Shown: positions 15,327 to 24,281 of the stretch, in pieces
Position numbering within the stretch: position 1 is the stretch's first letter
How the letters are laid out: every line of letters starts with the position of its first letter
Origin: Arthrobacter sp.
GTDB lineage: Bacteria; Actinomycetota; Actinomycetes; Actinomycetales; Micrococcaceae
NCBI RefSeq assembly: GCF_031179985.1
Contig: NZ_JAPSHJ010000032.1
Location: 1 to 43,070 of the forward strand
Direction: 5' to 3'
Length of the DNA stretch: 43,070 nt
The notes under the pieces: generated by a model
What the model saw: the letters and a program-made list of their open reading frames with translations, nothing else
Database searches by the model: none
Told to the model about the DNA's origin: nothing
Translations under genes and position numbers: made by a program

Positions 15327-17271
15327 ATGCTCCCGTGGTAAAGGTCCAGCTGACAGTGGACAGAGGATTCCCTGCCAGGTCCCGAATGGCAGCTGCGCCG
15401 CCAGTGACAGTGACGGTGTACTTCGTTTTGGCAGCCAGGGAGGCCGAAGGATTGAGGATCCACTGGTTGGTGGTTCCGTAACGGGAAACGCTGGCCGGGA
15501 CGAGCGCCCCTGTGGCTGTGTTTTTCACTGTTATGGTGCTGGTCCCAGCTCCCTGGATGGCTTCGCTGAAGGTCACGGTGATGTTGTTGGCCCTCCGGAC
15601 GAACGTGGCCCCTGCGGCCGGCGTCCTGGAAGTGATGACTGGGGCGGGTCCGGTGGTAAAGGTCCACGACGTTGTGGCCAGCGGGGTGCCTGCCCTATCC
15701 CTGATCCCAGCTGTTCCACCAACAAGGGTGGCTGTGTACTTCTGGTCCGCGGCGAGATTGGCTGAGGGATCGAGGGTTGCCGTGCGGGTGGCCGCGCTGT
15801 AGCTGACGGCTGCCGGAACCGTGGCGCCCGTGGCCGTCTTCAGGACGAAGGTGCCGCCGCTGACACCTTGGACGTCTGTGCTGAAGGTGGCGGCGGCGTT
15901 GCTTCCCGTCTGGACTGCCATGGCATTCTTCGCTGGTCCAAAGGCAGTTACGGTAGGTGCCGGAGCAGGCGCGGGGGCAGGAGCAGGCGCGGGGGCCGGG
16001 TCTGAAAACAGGAGCCGATTAGGAGTCCCTGCACCAGCCGCAGCCACTGCACCTGGCGTAGCGGCAGAAAGGACCTTGGCGGCGATATCGGCGGGAGTCG
16101 AGGCGGGAGTGCGGGAGAGCAGAACGGCCGCGACCCCGGCAACGTGAGGGGTTGCCATGGAAGTTCCGTTCATGGTGACAGAAGCCGTCGTCGAGCTGGA
16201 TCCGGCGGATGTAATGCCCACGCCTGGAGCGTAAAGGTCAACGCACGACCCGTAGTTGGAGAAGGAAGCTTGACGGTCAGAAGAATCAGTGGCGGCAACC
16301 GTCAGGGCCTGGGGCGCCCGTGCGGGGGAACTGTTGCAGGCGTCCACGCTGGAATTTCCAGCCGCAACCACGGCGGTCACGCCGTCGTTGATGACTCCCT
16401 GCACGGCCGAGTCCAGCATAGAGCTGGCCGAGCCGCCGAGGCTCATATTGACCACTGCCGGCGTACCGGAAGCATGATGGGCGGCAACCCAGTCCAGCCC
16501 TGCGATGACGTCAGAGTTGTAGCCGGAGCCTGCGCAATTGAGCACCCGGACCGGAACAACGGTGGCGGCCTTCGCAATTCCGTAGTTCTTTCCGGCAATG
16601 GTCCCGGCGACATGAGTGCCATGCCCGTTGCAGTCACCGGAGCCCAGCCCGTCCGAAACCGCACTCCAGCCAGTGGCTACGCGGCCGCCAAAGTCGACGT
16701 GCGAGGCGAGGACACCAGAGTCCACAACGTAGGCGTTGACTCCGGCTCCTGCAGTCGAGTAGGTGTAGCTCCCCGAAAGTGGCAGAGCGCGCTGATCCGT
16801 CCTGTCCAATCCCCAGGGGGCTGGCTGTTGCGTCTCTTTGATGCTGACAGGGGCATCGATTTCCACCGCTGTGACCCGTGCTGACCGCTTCAATGCCGCG
16901 GCCTGGCCCGCTGTGGCAGTGACGACCGCGCCGCGCGTGGCGGCGGAGAAAGTTCGGCCGACGCCGACACCTTGGGACCGGAGCGCCGCCGACTCCACGG
17001 CAACATCAGCTCCGGGACCGAACTGGACCAGATAGCGTCCGCTGTCTCCCGCGACCGGAGAATTTTGCGGAGCGGGCGAAGTCGCGGGAGCCAAGGACAT
17101 CGCTGCCGAAGCAGGACCCGCCGTCGTTAGTGCTGCCAAGGAGGTAAGAAGAACGGCAGTGAGAGTGCCGGCTACTGCTTTGCGGGGGAATCGGAGAGCG
17201 GGAATTTTGGGGTCCTTCTCAAAAAGGGAGCCAGCTTGGCCTGATGAATATGGGAGGAGGGAAGTGCTCAT
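15322..17271 (-). CDS. Secreted subtilisin-like serine peptidase (S8) with two Ig-like domains
   Basis: A 649-residue exported protease. In order: signal peptide with arginine-rich start (to about 57, ending ASAA), an inhibitor-I9-like propeptide (about 78-142), and the S8 catalytic domain with Asp184 (VVDSGV), His217 (GHGTHVAG), oxyanion Asn306 (AAGNSS) and Ser371 (GTSMATPHVAG). A PAPAPA linker and two C-terminal Big_5-like domains of about 95 residues each follow, both ending SWTFTTG. It resembles proteinase K/aqualysin-type enzymes that feed on extracellular protein. The frame extends to a TTG at 17376, but the ATG at 17271 places the signal peptide well. No clear ribosome site was found. 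It is divergent from the glucosidase. Confidence 0.92.
   Translation of the reverse strand: MSTSLLPYSSGQAGSLFEKDPKIPALRFPRKAVAGTLTAVLLTSLAALTTAGPASAAMSLAPATSPAPQNSPVAGDSGRYLVQFGPGADVAVESAALRSQGVGVGRTFSAATRGAVVTATAGQAAALKRSARVTAVEIDAPVSIKETQQPAPWGLDRTDQRALPLSGSYTYSTAGAGVNAYVVDSGVLASHVDFGGRVATGWSAVSDGLGSGDCNGHGTHVAGTIAGKNYGIAKAATVVPVRVLNCAGSGYNSDVIAGLDWVAAHHASGTPAVVNMSLGGSASSMLDSAVQGVINDGVTAVVAAGNSSVDACNSSPARAPQALTVAATDSSDRQASFSNYGSCVDLYAPGVGITSAGSSSTTASVTMNGTSMATPHVAGVAAVLLSRTPASTPADIAAKVLSAATPGAVAAAGAGTPNRLLFSDPAPAPAPAPAPAPAPTVTAFGPAKNAMAVQTGSNAAATFSTDVQGVSGGTFVLKTATGATVPAAVSYSAATRTATLDPSANLAADQKYTATLVGGTAGIRDRAGTPLATTSWTFTTGPAPVITSRTPAAGATFVRRANNITVTFSEAIQGAGTSTITVKNTATGALVPASVSRYGTTNQWILNPSASLAAKTKYTVTVTGGAAAIRDLAGNPLSTVSWTFTTGAF
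15962..15996. repeat. Short tandem repeat encoding the Pro-Ala linker
   Basis: A 17-bp unit (GGAGCAGGCGCGGGGGC) is repeated exactly at 15962-15978 and 15980-15996, an 18-bp period. It encodes alternating Ala-Pro in the linker between the protease and Ig-like domains and is likely to vary in copy number between strains. Confidence 0.7.
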
Positions 17272-17319
17272 AGCGCTCTGGGGGCTATTCCAGAGTAGGC
17301 TTCGCTTTTGTCTCTTTCC

Positions 17320-17355
17320 GGATCCTTGCAGAAGCCTTGCAGGATCCTTGCAAGG
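17320..17355. promoter_or_regulatory. GGATCCTTGCA direct repeats between subtilase and glucosidase genes
   Basis: GGATCCTTGCA occurs at 17320-17330 and 17342-17352, exactly 22 bp apart (two helical turns). A partial copy CCTTGCA lies between them, and the palindrome CCTTGCAAGG lies at 17346-17355. It sits in the 190-bp divergent promoter region, so it is a candidate operator for either gene. The binding protein is unknown. Confidence 0.4.
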
Positions 17356-17461
17356 GGATTGGCGAGCCGTGCCCAAAGGTGGGAAAACACAGGCGAAAAC
17401 CTGCGGAAAACCACCCGCGTCAGAGCCTCAAGGGGTGGGCCGGCCCCATAGGATGGTTCAC

Positions 17462-19117
17462 ATGAACGCCGAGTTCCACCAGACCGGTCTGAGTCCCGAT
17501 GCCGATTGGTGGCGCCAGGCGGCCGTCTACCAGATCTACCCCCGCAGTTTTGCTGACTCCAACGCGGACGGGCTGGGCGACCTTCCTGGGATCACCGCGA
17601 AGGCCTCGTACCTGCAGTCATTAGGCATCGAGGCGGTCTGGCTGAGCCCCTTTTATCCCTCCGCTTTGGCCGATGGCGGTTATGACGTTGACGACTATCG
17701 GGACGTCGACCCGAGGTTGGGGACACTTGAAGACTTCGACGGGCTGCTTGCCGCCCTTCACCACGCGGGGATCCGCCTGATCGTGGATATTGTTCCCAAC
17801 CACTCCTCCAACCGGCACGTCTGGTTCCGGGAAGCGCTCGCTGCACCACCGGGTTCAGCGGCCCGCGAACGCTACATTTTCCGGGACGGAACCGGCCCCG
17901 ACGGTTCCCAGCCGCCGTCGGACTGGCTCTCTCATTTCGGCGGCAGCGCCTGGACCCAGGTGGCGGATGGCCAGTGGTATCTTCATCTGTTCAGCCCGGA
18001 GCAGCCGGACTTCAACTGGGACAATCCGGAGGTCCGGGAGGACTTCCTGGGAACGCTCCGCTTCTGGTCGGACCGGGGAGTGGACGGGTTCCGTGTCGAT
18101 GTGGCCCACGGCATGGCCAAGGATCTGTCCGAACCGCTCAGGAGCAGGCCCACCCCGGACCCGCGTATCACGCCCGACGACGGCACCGACCCGTTGTTTG
18201 ACCGGGACGACGTCCACCGCATCTTCGCAGAGTGGCGCAAGGTGCTGAACGAGTACGATCCGCCACGCGCAGCAGTCGCGGAAGCCTGGGCTCCCACTGC
18301 CCCGCGGCGTGCGCTCTATGCAAGGCCCACCGGCCTGGGCCAGGCCTTCAACTTCGACCTCCTCGAGGCCAACTGGGAGCCAGAGACCTTCGGGACAATC
18401 ATCGCCACCAACCTTGCCGAAGCCGGACTGTCGGGCGCCTCCTCCACCTGGGTGCTTTCCAGTCACGATGTCGTCCGCCATGCCTCCCGCTATGGGCTTC
18501 CTCCCGGAGTGGACTTCCAGGCGTGGCTGCTCTCTGGCGGATCATCGCCTGCCGAGGACAGAAACGTGGGATTGGCACGGGCCCGCGCCGCAACACTCCT
18601 GATGCTGGCCCTGCCAGGATCCTCCTACCTTTACCAAGGCGAGGAACTGGGTCTTTTCGAGGTTGCGGATCTTCCCGAAAGCGTCCTGCAGGATCCCATC
18701 TGGGCACGGACCGGCCAGCGTGAAAAGGGCCGGGATGGCTGCCGGGTTCCGCTCCCGTGGACCGCCGACGCCCCCTTTTTCGGATTCAGCACTACGCAAC
18801 CGCACCTGCCCCAGCCAGCGTGGTTTGGCCCATTGTCGGTAGCCTCGCAGGACGCTGATCCGGGTTCCACCCTGCAGTTCTACCGCCGCGCGCTCCGGCT
18901 GCGCCGAAAGCTGCGGTCCGCTGAGACGCTCAGCTGGGTTCAGGGGCACCGCCCTGACGTCCTGCATTTCGTGCGCCCTGGAGGGTGGCACAGCATCAGC
19001 AATTTCGGCCCTGAACCCGTCGCGCTGCCCGAGGGCGAAGTCGTCATCACCAGCGGGCCGCTGGTCAAAGGCACGCTCCCGGTGGATACGGCTGCCTGGG
19101 TCATCGCTGATTCCTGA
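17462..19117 (+). CDS. GH13 alpha-glucosidase
   Basis: A 551-residue cytoplasmic glycoside hydrolase of the oligo-1,6-glucosidase/alpha-glucosidase branch of family GH13. All conserved regions are visible: region I DIVPNHS (Asp109, His114), QPDFNW (181-186), region II GFRVDVAHG with nucleophile Asp213, region III acid/base Glu274 (VAEAW) and region IV SSHD (His335, Asp336). No signal peptide is present, so it acts on imported alpha-glucosides. The frame is open further upstream. ATG 17462 is preceded by AGGATGG at ideal distance (ATG 17453 is an alternative). The LacI repressor and importer downstream make this a dedicated alpha-glucoside locus; maltose, isomaltose, trehalulose or sucrose cannot be separated by eye. 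Confidence 0.9.
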   Translation: MNAEFHQTGLSPDADWWRQAAVYQIYPRSFADSNADGLGDLPGITAKASYLQSLGIEAVWLSPFYPSALADGGYDVDDYRDVDPRLGTLEDFDGLLAALHHAGIRLIVDIVPNHSSNRHVWFREALAAPPGSAARERYIFRDGTGPDGSQPPSDWLSHFGGSAWTQVADGQWYLHLFSPEQPDFNWDNPEVREDFLGTLRFWSDRGVDGFRVDVAHGMAKDLSEPLRSRPTPDPRITPDDGTDPLFDRDDVHRIFAEWRKVLNEYDPPRAAVAEAWAPTAPRRALYARPTGLGQAFNFDLLEANWEPETFGTIIATNLAEAGLSGASSTWVLSSHDVVRHASRYGLPPGVDFQAWLLSGGSSPAEDRNVGLARARAATLLMLALPGSSYLYQGEELGLFEVADLPESVLQDPIWARTGQREKGRDGCRVPLPWTADAPFFGFSTTQPHLPQPAWFGPLSVASQDADPGSTLQFYRRALRLRRKLRSAETLSWVQGHRPDVLHFVRPGGWHSISNFGPEPVALPEGEVVITSGPLVKGTLPVDTAAWVIADS

Positions 19118-19160
19118 ATTAACCATTGCGCTGCTCAAGTGATGCGTGCCATACTCTTTC

Positions 19161-19174
19161 TCGATGCGTATCGA
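19161..19174. promoter_or_regulatory. LacI-type operator in front of the repressor gene
   Basis: TCGATGCGTATCGA, a palindrome TCGAT-N4-ATCGA, lies just downstream of a likely promoter (TTGCGC at 19126-19131 and CATACT at 19150-19155, 18-bp spacing). A second overlapping inverted repeat ATCGA-TGT-TCGAT follows at 19183-19195. The exact reverse complement of the 14-mer occurs before the transporter operon at 20306, which supports autoregulation by the adjacent LacI protein. Confidence 0.75.
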
Positions 19175-19232
19175 CGAAGCGTATCGATGTTCGATTTCGC
19201 CGGAACTACTGATACGGGAGGGGGCGGAACCC

Positions 19233-20261
19233 ATGCCAACCAGCAAGGATGTTGCCCTCGCCGCGGGAGTAGCCCAAAGTACTGTTTCTTACGTCCTGAG
19301 CGGTAAGCGCCCCATATCGGATGAGACAAGAAAAAAGGTGGAGGCTGCAATTGAACAGCTCACCTACCACCCAAACGCCGGAGCCCGCGCACTTGCGAGC
19401 CGCCGGACCCGCGTGATCGGCCTGGTCATTCCCTTCATACCCGAATTACATATGGCCTCCCTCATGGAATTTGTCTCATGCATCGCGTCAACCGCGAGGC
19501 AGCACGACCACGACATCCTCCTGGTGACGGAAGACGAGGGTGCAGACGGGCTCCGCCGCGTCGTCGGGCAGCAAATCTGTGACGGGCTGATCCTGATGCA
19601 GGTGGCCGGAGAAGACGAACGGCTTCCTGTTGCCCGCGCTTTGAAGGTTCCGGTGGTACTCATTGGAATTCCACGAGATCCCTCCGGCCTCGTTTGCATC
19701 GACGCCGACTTTGAACTGGCCGGGCAAATGGCAGTCCACGATCTCGCCGCTGCCGGACATTCCACAATTGGAGTCATCGCCTGGCAGCCTGAGGTTGTGG
19801 AACGTCAGGTCAACTACGTCGACCGCTTCGTGCGGGGCACCAACCAGGCAGCGAAAGAGCTGGGGGTGAAGCTAATCCACGTGGTTGGCGGAACCGATGT
19901 CGGCACCATTTCCAGGTCGGTGGATGAGGTGCTGGGCCGGACCACGGGCCAGCCAGCTTTCATCGCACCGGAGGGAATCGTGCAGGAGATTCTGCTCCGG
20001 GCTCTCTCCGCCCGAGGGCTGACGCCGGGAACCAACGTTTCCGTCATCGGCAGCGCATCACCGGCACTGGCGGAACTCCAACCCGTACCCTTGTCAACTA
20101 TCGACCTCCGCCCCCGTGAAGTCTCCCGCCGGGCAGTGCAGATTATCTGCAGTCTGCTCGAATCCGGTTCAGAGGGACCCCACGAATCCCTGGAGCTGGT
20201 GCCGCCCACGATCACGCACAGATCCAGCGTCATCCGCCCCGCCAAAGCCAAAGCAAGCTAG
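19233..20261 (+). CDS. LacI-family transcriptional repressor of the alpha-glucoside locus
   Basis: A 342-residue repressor. The N-terminal LacI helix-turn-helix is SKDVALAAGVAQSTVSYVLSG with the hinge helix RALASRRT near 50-57. It is followed by a periplasmic-binding-like sensor domain (RVIGLVIPFIPE, CDGLILMQVAG, the typical STIDLRPREV and a C-terminal THRSS). The open frame starts earlier, but ATG 19233 after GGGAGGGGGCGG gives the exact family N-terminus. It lies between the glucosidase and importer genes and is flanked by two copies of one operator, so it very probably controls itself and the importer. The inducer is unknown. Confidence 0.9.
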   Translation: MPTSKDVALAAGVAQSTVSYVLSGKRPISDETRKKVEAAIEQLTYHPNAGARALASRRTRVIGLVIPFIPELHMASLMEFVSCIASTARQHDHDILLVTEDEGADGLRRVVGQQICDGLILMQVAGEDERLPVARALKVPVVLIGIPRDPSGLVCIDADFELAGQMAVHDLAAAGHSTIGVIAWQPEVVERQVNYVDRFVRGTNQAAKELGVKLIHVVGGTDVGTISRSVDEVLGRTTGQPAFIAPEGIVQEILLRALSARGLTPGTNVSVIGSASPALAELQPVPLSTIDLRPREVSRRAVQIICSLLESGSEGPHESLELVPPTITHRSSVIRPAKAKAS

Positions 20262-20305
20262 ACCAATCAACCAGCCTCTCCACTGCCGTTGCGTTTTACG
20301 CGTGA

Positions 20306-20319
20306 TCGATACGCATCGA
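20306..20319. promoter_or_regulatory. LacI-type operator in front of the ABC importer operon
   Basis: TCGATACGCATCGA (TCGAT-N4-ATCGA) is the exact reverse complement of the 14-mer upstream of the repressor gene. It lies 64 bases before the binding-protein start. A further half-site AATCGA follows at 20326-20331. Repression of the transporter by the adjacent LacI protein is a strong inference. Confidence 0.75.
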
Positions 20320-20383
20320 CTACAGAATCGAATGACAGATTCCTCAGGGAATTCCAAGAGAACCACTATCAGAAGGACAGACA

Positions 20384-21619
20384 ATGAAGTCAGCATTCAC
20401 CCGAAACAGGCCGCTCGCCACCGCCGTCACAGCACTGGTGGGTCTTCCACTCCTGCTCGCAGGATGTGGGGCCTCTTCGGGCTCCGCCGGTTCTGAAAAT
20501 GTCACGGAAATCTCCGTGATGGACTACTACAACAATGAGCCGGACAAATCGTTCATCGGCGATGCCCTGAACAGCTGTGCGGCAGAGGCCGGAGTCACGC
20601 TTAAGCGCGAGACAGTGCCCGGCAAATCCCTGATCTCGAAGGTCCTCCAGCAGTCATCATCGAAAACGCTGCCGGATGTCCTGATGCTGGACAACCCCGA
20701 TCTTCAACAGATCGCTGCAACCGGTGCACTGGCGCCGTTGTCGGACTTCAAGGTAAGCACCGAAGATTTCGCTCCCGGTGTGCTGAGTGCGGGAACTTAC
20801 AAAGACAAGGTCTACGGCCTCGCCCCCACCGTCAACACCATTGCCCTTTTCTACAACAAGGACATCCTGGCCAAGGCAGGCGTCACCCCGCCTGCAACGT
20901 GGGATGAACTGGAAGCGGCAGCAGCAAAGCTGACAGAGGGAGACCAATACGGCCTGGCCTTCAACGCCAACCCCACCTATGAAGGCACGTGGCAGTTCCT
21001 TCCCCTGATGTGGTCCAACGGCGGGGACGAGAAAAACATCAACACGCCGGAAACCACCCAGGCATTGCAGCTGTGGACGGATCTGGTGAAAGATGGCTCA
21101 GTCTCCTCCTCGGCCCTCAACTGGACCCAGGCCGACGTCAACGATCAGTTCCTGGCAGGCAAAGCGGCGATGATGGTCAATGGGCCCTGGCAGATCCCCG
21201 CGCTGAGCAAGCAGCCCTCGCTGCAGTACGGCGTCGTGAAGATCCCCGTCCGCGAGGCCGGCCAGACGGCGGTGGCCCCGCTGGGCGGAGAAGTCTGGAC
21301 CGTTCCGCAGACAGGCAACAAGGCACGCCAGGCTAAGGCCGCAGAGATCGTTTCCTGCCTGAACAGCGACAAAAACCAGATGTCCATGGCCAAGGCACGG
21401 AACACCATTCCGTCCAAGACCTCGCTGGCGGAGACCTTCGCAAAAGAAAACCCCAAGCTCGCAACGTTCACGGAACTCGTCAAGACAGCACGGGCGCGTA
21501 CCGGGCAGCTCGGTGACGGATGGCCGGCGCAGGCGACCAAGATCTACACCGCGATCCAGGCCGCGCTGACCGGGAGCGCCTCTCCGGGGGACGCACTGAA
21601 GCAAGCCCAGGGCCAGTAA
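20384..21619 (+). CDS. Sugar ABC transporter substrate-binding lipoprotein
   Basis: A 411-residue extracellular solute-binding protein of family 1 (MalE/UgpB-like). The signal peptide ends in lipobox LLAGC with lipidated Cys28, followed by a Gly/Ser linker. Typical family stretches are present: TLPDVLMLDNPDLQQIAATGAL, YKDKVYGLAPTVNTIALFYNKD, PPATWDELEAAAAKL and the tryptophan-rich GTWQFLPLMWSNGGDE ligand region. The start has AGAAGGA upstream. It is the first gene of the operon with two permeases; no ATPase is present, so a shared MsiK-like ATPase elsewhere is presumably used. The ligand is probably an alpha-glucoside, given the GH13 neighbour. Confidence 0.93.
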   Translation: MKSAFTRNRPLATAVTALVGLPLLLAGCGASSGSAGSENVTEISVMDYYNNEPDKSFIGDALNSCAAEAGVTLKRETVPGKSLISKVLQQSSSKTLPDVLMLDNPDLQQIAATGALAPLSDFKVSTEDFAPGVLSAGTYKDKVYGLAPTVNTIALFYNKDILAKAGVTPPATWDELEAAAAKLTEGDQYGLAFNANPTYEGTWQFLPLMWSNGGDEKNINTPETTQALQLWTDLVKDGSVSSSALNWTQADVNDQFLAGKAAMMVNGPWQIPALSKQPSLQYGVVKIPVREAGQTAVAPLGGEVWTVPQTGNKARQAKAAEIVSCLNSDKNQMSMAKARNTIPSKTSLAETFAKENPKLATFTELVKTARARTGQLGDGWPAQATKIYTAIQAALTGSASPGDALKQAQGQ

Positions 21620-21628
21620 GAGGGAGTC

Positions 21629-22609
21629 ATGTCACTAGCAGCTGACTTGTCACCTTCGAAGGCGCAATCCAGGCAGCATGGGCCGGCGGTGGATCAGGCA
21701 CCCTTGGTTCCGCGCCGGCGCAACCGCCATCGAAAAGAACGCCTTTTCCAGTGGCTCTTCCTGGTACCGGCCGTTGTCTATATGGCCCTGTTCTTTGGCT
21801 ACCCCGTGGTCAAGAACGTGATCATGAGCTTCCAGGACTACACCACAGCCACCTTCTTCACGGGAGAAGCCCCCTGGGTGGGCGTGCAGAACTACGTCAC
21901 CGTACTGTCGTCGTCGTTGTTCTCAACATCGCTTTTGAACACGGCATTGTTCACCATCGGATCCATCCTGGGGCAGTTCGTGATCGGCCTTGCCCTTGCC
22001 ATCTTCTTTCAGCGCAAATTTCCACTCAACGGGATCCTCCGCTCACTGCTCCTGCTCCCGTGGCTGCTGCCGCTGATTGTGTCCAGCGCCGTTTGGCGGT
22101 GGATCCTGGACAAGGACAGCGGCGCGCTGAACCGCTTCCTCGGGGATCTGAACATCATCGAGACAGGTGTTCCCTGGCTGACCAGCACATCGCTGGCGCT
22201 GATTGCCGTCGTCGGGGTAAACATCTGGATCGGGATTCCGTTCAACCTGACCATCCTCTACGGCGGGCTGCAGGAAATTCCGGACGAACTCTATGAAGCG
22301 GGCTCCCTCGACGGAGCCACGGGCTGGAAGGCCTTCCGCTACATCACCTGGCCCATGCTCAAGCCGGTAGTCAGCGTGGTCCTGGTGCTCGGGGTCGTCT
22401 ACACGCTCAAGGTGCTGGACATCATCCTGGGTCTGACGAACGGCGGTCCTGCCAACTCCACGCAAACCATTGCCACTCAGTCCTATGCCCTGTCCTTCCA
22501 GGAGTTCAAGTTCGGCGAAGGTGCAGCGCTGGGGAACGTCCTGGTGATCATTTCGCTGGTGTTTGCAGTCCTGTACCTCCGGGCGAGCAGGAGGGCAGTC
22601 GATGAGTAA
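21629..22609 (+). CDS. Sugar ABC transporter permease (MalF/UgpA type)
   Basis: A 326-residue membrane subunit. An unusually long hydrophilic N-terminus (about 45 residues, basic) precedes six transmembrane segments. The EAA loop that contacts the ATPase is clear (ELYEAGSLDGATGWKAFRYITWPMLKP). It begins 9 bases after the binding-protein stop with GAGGGAGTC upstream, and its last 8 bases overlap the second permease gene. Confidence 0.92.
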   Translation: MSLAADLSPSKAQSRQHGPAVDQAPLVPRRRNRHRKERLFQWLFLVPAVVYMALFFGYPVVKNVIMSFQDYTTATFFTGEAPWVGVQNYVTVLSSSLFSTSLLNTALFTIGSILGQFVIGLALAIFFQRKFPLNGILRSLLLLPWLLPLIVSSAVWRWILDKDSGALNRFLGDLNIIETGVPWLTSTSLALIAVVGVNIWIGIPFNLTILYGGLQEIPDELYEAGSLDGATGWKAFRYITWPMLKPVVSVVLVLGVVYTLKVLDIILGLTNGGPANSTQTIATQSYALSFQEFKFGEGAALGNVLVIISLVFAVLYLRASRRAVDE

Positions 22610-23447
22610 GGAAACCATGACCCGGCCGATTCACAAGAAGGCTGAGCCCCGGAACTGGGGGAACACAGCCCTGGCCATCCTGTTCCTGGCCATCATGCTC
22701 TTTCCGGTGTACTGGATGATCAACGCGTCCTTGCAGCCGAACGGAGCCACGGTGGACACAACCTGGCTGCCCCTCAACCCGGATTTCACGGGCTATCTCA
22801 CGGCCATCCGGGAGCAGGGGCCAAACCTTGTGACGAGCCTGGTCATCTCGCTCGGCAGTGTGCTGTTGAGCCTGGCCATCGCCGCACCCGCCGCCTACGC
22901 CCTGGCCTACTTCAAGGTCAAAGGCGCCGGGGTGGTGCTGTTCGCCATCCTGATCAGCCAGATGATCCCAGGGATCGTCGTAGCGAATGCGCTGTACACG
23001 GCCTACAACGATTTGGGTTTGTTGAACTCGATCCCCGGACTGATCCTGGCGGATTCGGCCCATGGAATACCGTTCGCCATCCTGATCATTCGGGCGTTCA
23101 TGAACGGCTTGCCTTCATCAGTGATCGAAGCGGCAAAGGTCGACGGTGCCGGGCATCTGCGGGCATTCTTCTCGATTGTCATTCCGCTGAGCCGCAATTC
23201 ACTGATTACCGCAGGCCTCTTCACCTTCTTGTTCGCATGGAGCGATTTCCTCTTCGCCCTGACGCTCACCACCACAGAGGCAGTCCGGCCGGTAACACTG
23301 GGCATCTTCCAGTACATCGGCGCCTACGTGAACGACTGGAGTTCGGTGATGGCCACGGCCGTCCTGGCCTCCATCCCTGCGATCATCCTGCTCGTGGCGG
23401 CGCAGAAATACATCGCGGCGGGCACCTCCAGCGGAGCTGTTAAGTAG
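22602..23447 (+). CDS. Sugar ABC transporter permease (MalG/UgpE type)
   Basis: A 281-residue membrane subunit with six transmembrane segments and the EAA loop SVIEAAKVDGAGHLRAFFSIVIPLSRN. The frame is open upstream, but ATG 22602, with AGGAGG about eight bases before it, overlaps the first permease by 8 bases, so co-translation gives balanced subunits. It completes the membrane channel of the alpha-glucoside importer; the operon continues to the ThuA gene after 42 bases. Confidence 0.92.
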   Translation: MSKETMTRPIHKKAEPRNWGNTALAILFLAIMLFPVYWMINASLQPNGATVDTTWLPLNPDFTGYLTAIREQGPNLVTSLVISLGSVLLSLAIAAPAAYALAYFKVKGAGVVLFAILISQMIPGIVVANALYTAYNDLGLLNSIPGLILADSAHGIPFAILIIRAFMNGLPSSVIEAAKVDGAGHLRAFFSIVIPLSRNSLITAGLFTFLFAWSDFLFALTLTTTEAVRPVTLGIFQYIGAYVNDWSSVMATAVLASIPAIILLVAAQKYIAAGTSSGAVK

Positions 23448-23489
23448 TTTCAATCCAACCCCAATCCGAACCAAAATTCAGGAGAGACC

Positions 23490-24281
23490 ATGACCACCAG
23501 CGCAAACGCCGCTGAAACAGCACAAATCCGTGTCACCGTGTGGAGTGAAAACCAGCACGAGAAGCACGACGAACTCGTGGCCCGCCTGTACCCAAAGGGC
23601 ATGCACGGAGCCGTCAAGGAAGGCATCGAGGAGAACCTCGGCACCAGGGTAACCGTCCGCACAGCCACGCTGGATGACCCCGAACACGGCCTTACAGAAG
23701 AGGTTCTGGCGAACACTGACGTCCTGACCTGGTGGGGCCATATGTCCCATGCCGACGTCAGTGACGAAGTTGTGGAGCGCGTGCACCGCCACGTGCTCTC
23801 CGGGATGGGCCTGATCGTTCTGCATTCGGGCCACTGGTCCAAGATCTTCACAAAGCTCATGGGCACCTCCTGCACCCTGCGCTGGCGCTCCGAGCAGGAC
23901 CGCGAACTCGTGTGGACTGTGGATCCCACCCACCCCATCGCCAAGGGTGTTCCGCACCCCATCGTGATAGACGAGCAGGAGATGTATGGCGAGTTCTTCG
24001 ACATCCCCGCTCCGGAGGAACTTGTGTTCATCAGCTCCTTCAGCGGAGGGGAAGTGTTCCGCTCCGGCTGCACCTTCCGCCGTGGCCATGGCAAGATCTT
24101 CTTCTTCAGCCCGGGCGACCAGGACTACCCGGTGTACCACCACAAGGACGTCCGCCGCGTGATCTCAAATGCGGTCGAGTGGGCACTCACTGACCGTCCC
24201 GAGCGCGTTTACCCGGAGCTGCTCCGCTACGAAACCAACGATTTCTTCAACGGCAAGAGCTACCAGGGAGCCAGGGCGTGA
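23490..24281 (+). CDS. ThuA-domain protein (trehalose-utilisation family)
   Basis: A 263-residue cytoplasmic protein of the ThuA family, with a class I glutamine-amidotransferase-like fold. Recognisable parts are [15 protein letters not shown] at the N-terminus, [11 protein letters not shown], the [12 protein letters not shown] strand and the [23 protein letters not shown] end. In Sinorhizobium, ThuA works with the dehydrogenase ThuB in trehalose breakdown by way of 3-keto sugar. Here the gene overlaps a Gfo/Idh/MocA dehydrogenase gene by four bases, the same pairing. The start is ATG 23490 after CAGGAGAGACC. The exact reaction of ThuA proteins is not well settled, so only the pathway role is inferred. 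Confidence 0.88.
   Translation: MTTSANAAETAQIRVTVWSENQHEKHDELVARLYPKGMHGAVKEGIEENLGTRVTVRTATLDDPEHGLTEEVLANTDVLTWWGHMSHADVSDEVVERVHRHVLSGMGLIVLHSGHWSKIFTKLMGTSCTLRWRSEQDRELVWTVDPTHPIAKGVPHPIVIDEQEMYGEFFDIPAPEELVFISSFSGGEVFRSGCTFRRGHGKIFFFSPGDQDYPVYHHKDVRRVISNAVEWALTDRPERVYPELLRYETNDFFNGKSYQGARA

Noticed and set aside
15962..15996. Tandem repeat considered as a CRISPR or satellite array
   Set aside because: There are only two copies, with one base between them, and they encode a Pro-Ala linker in frame.
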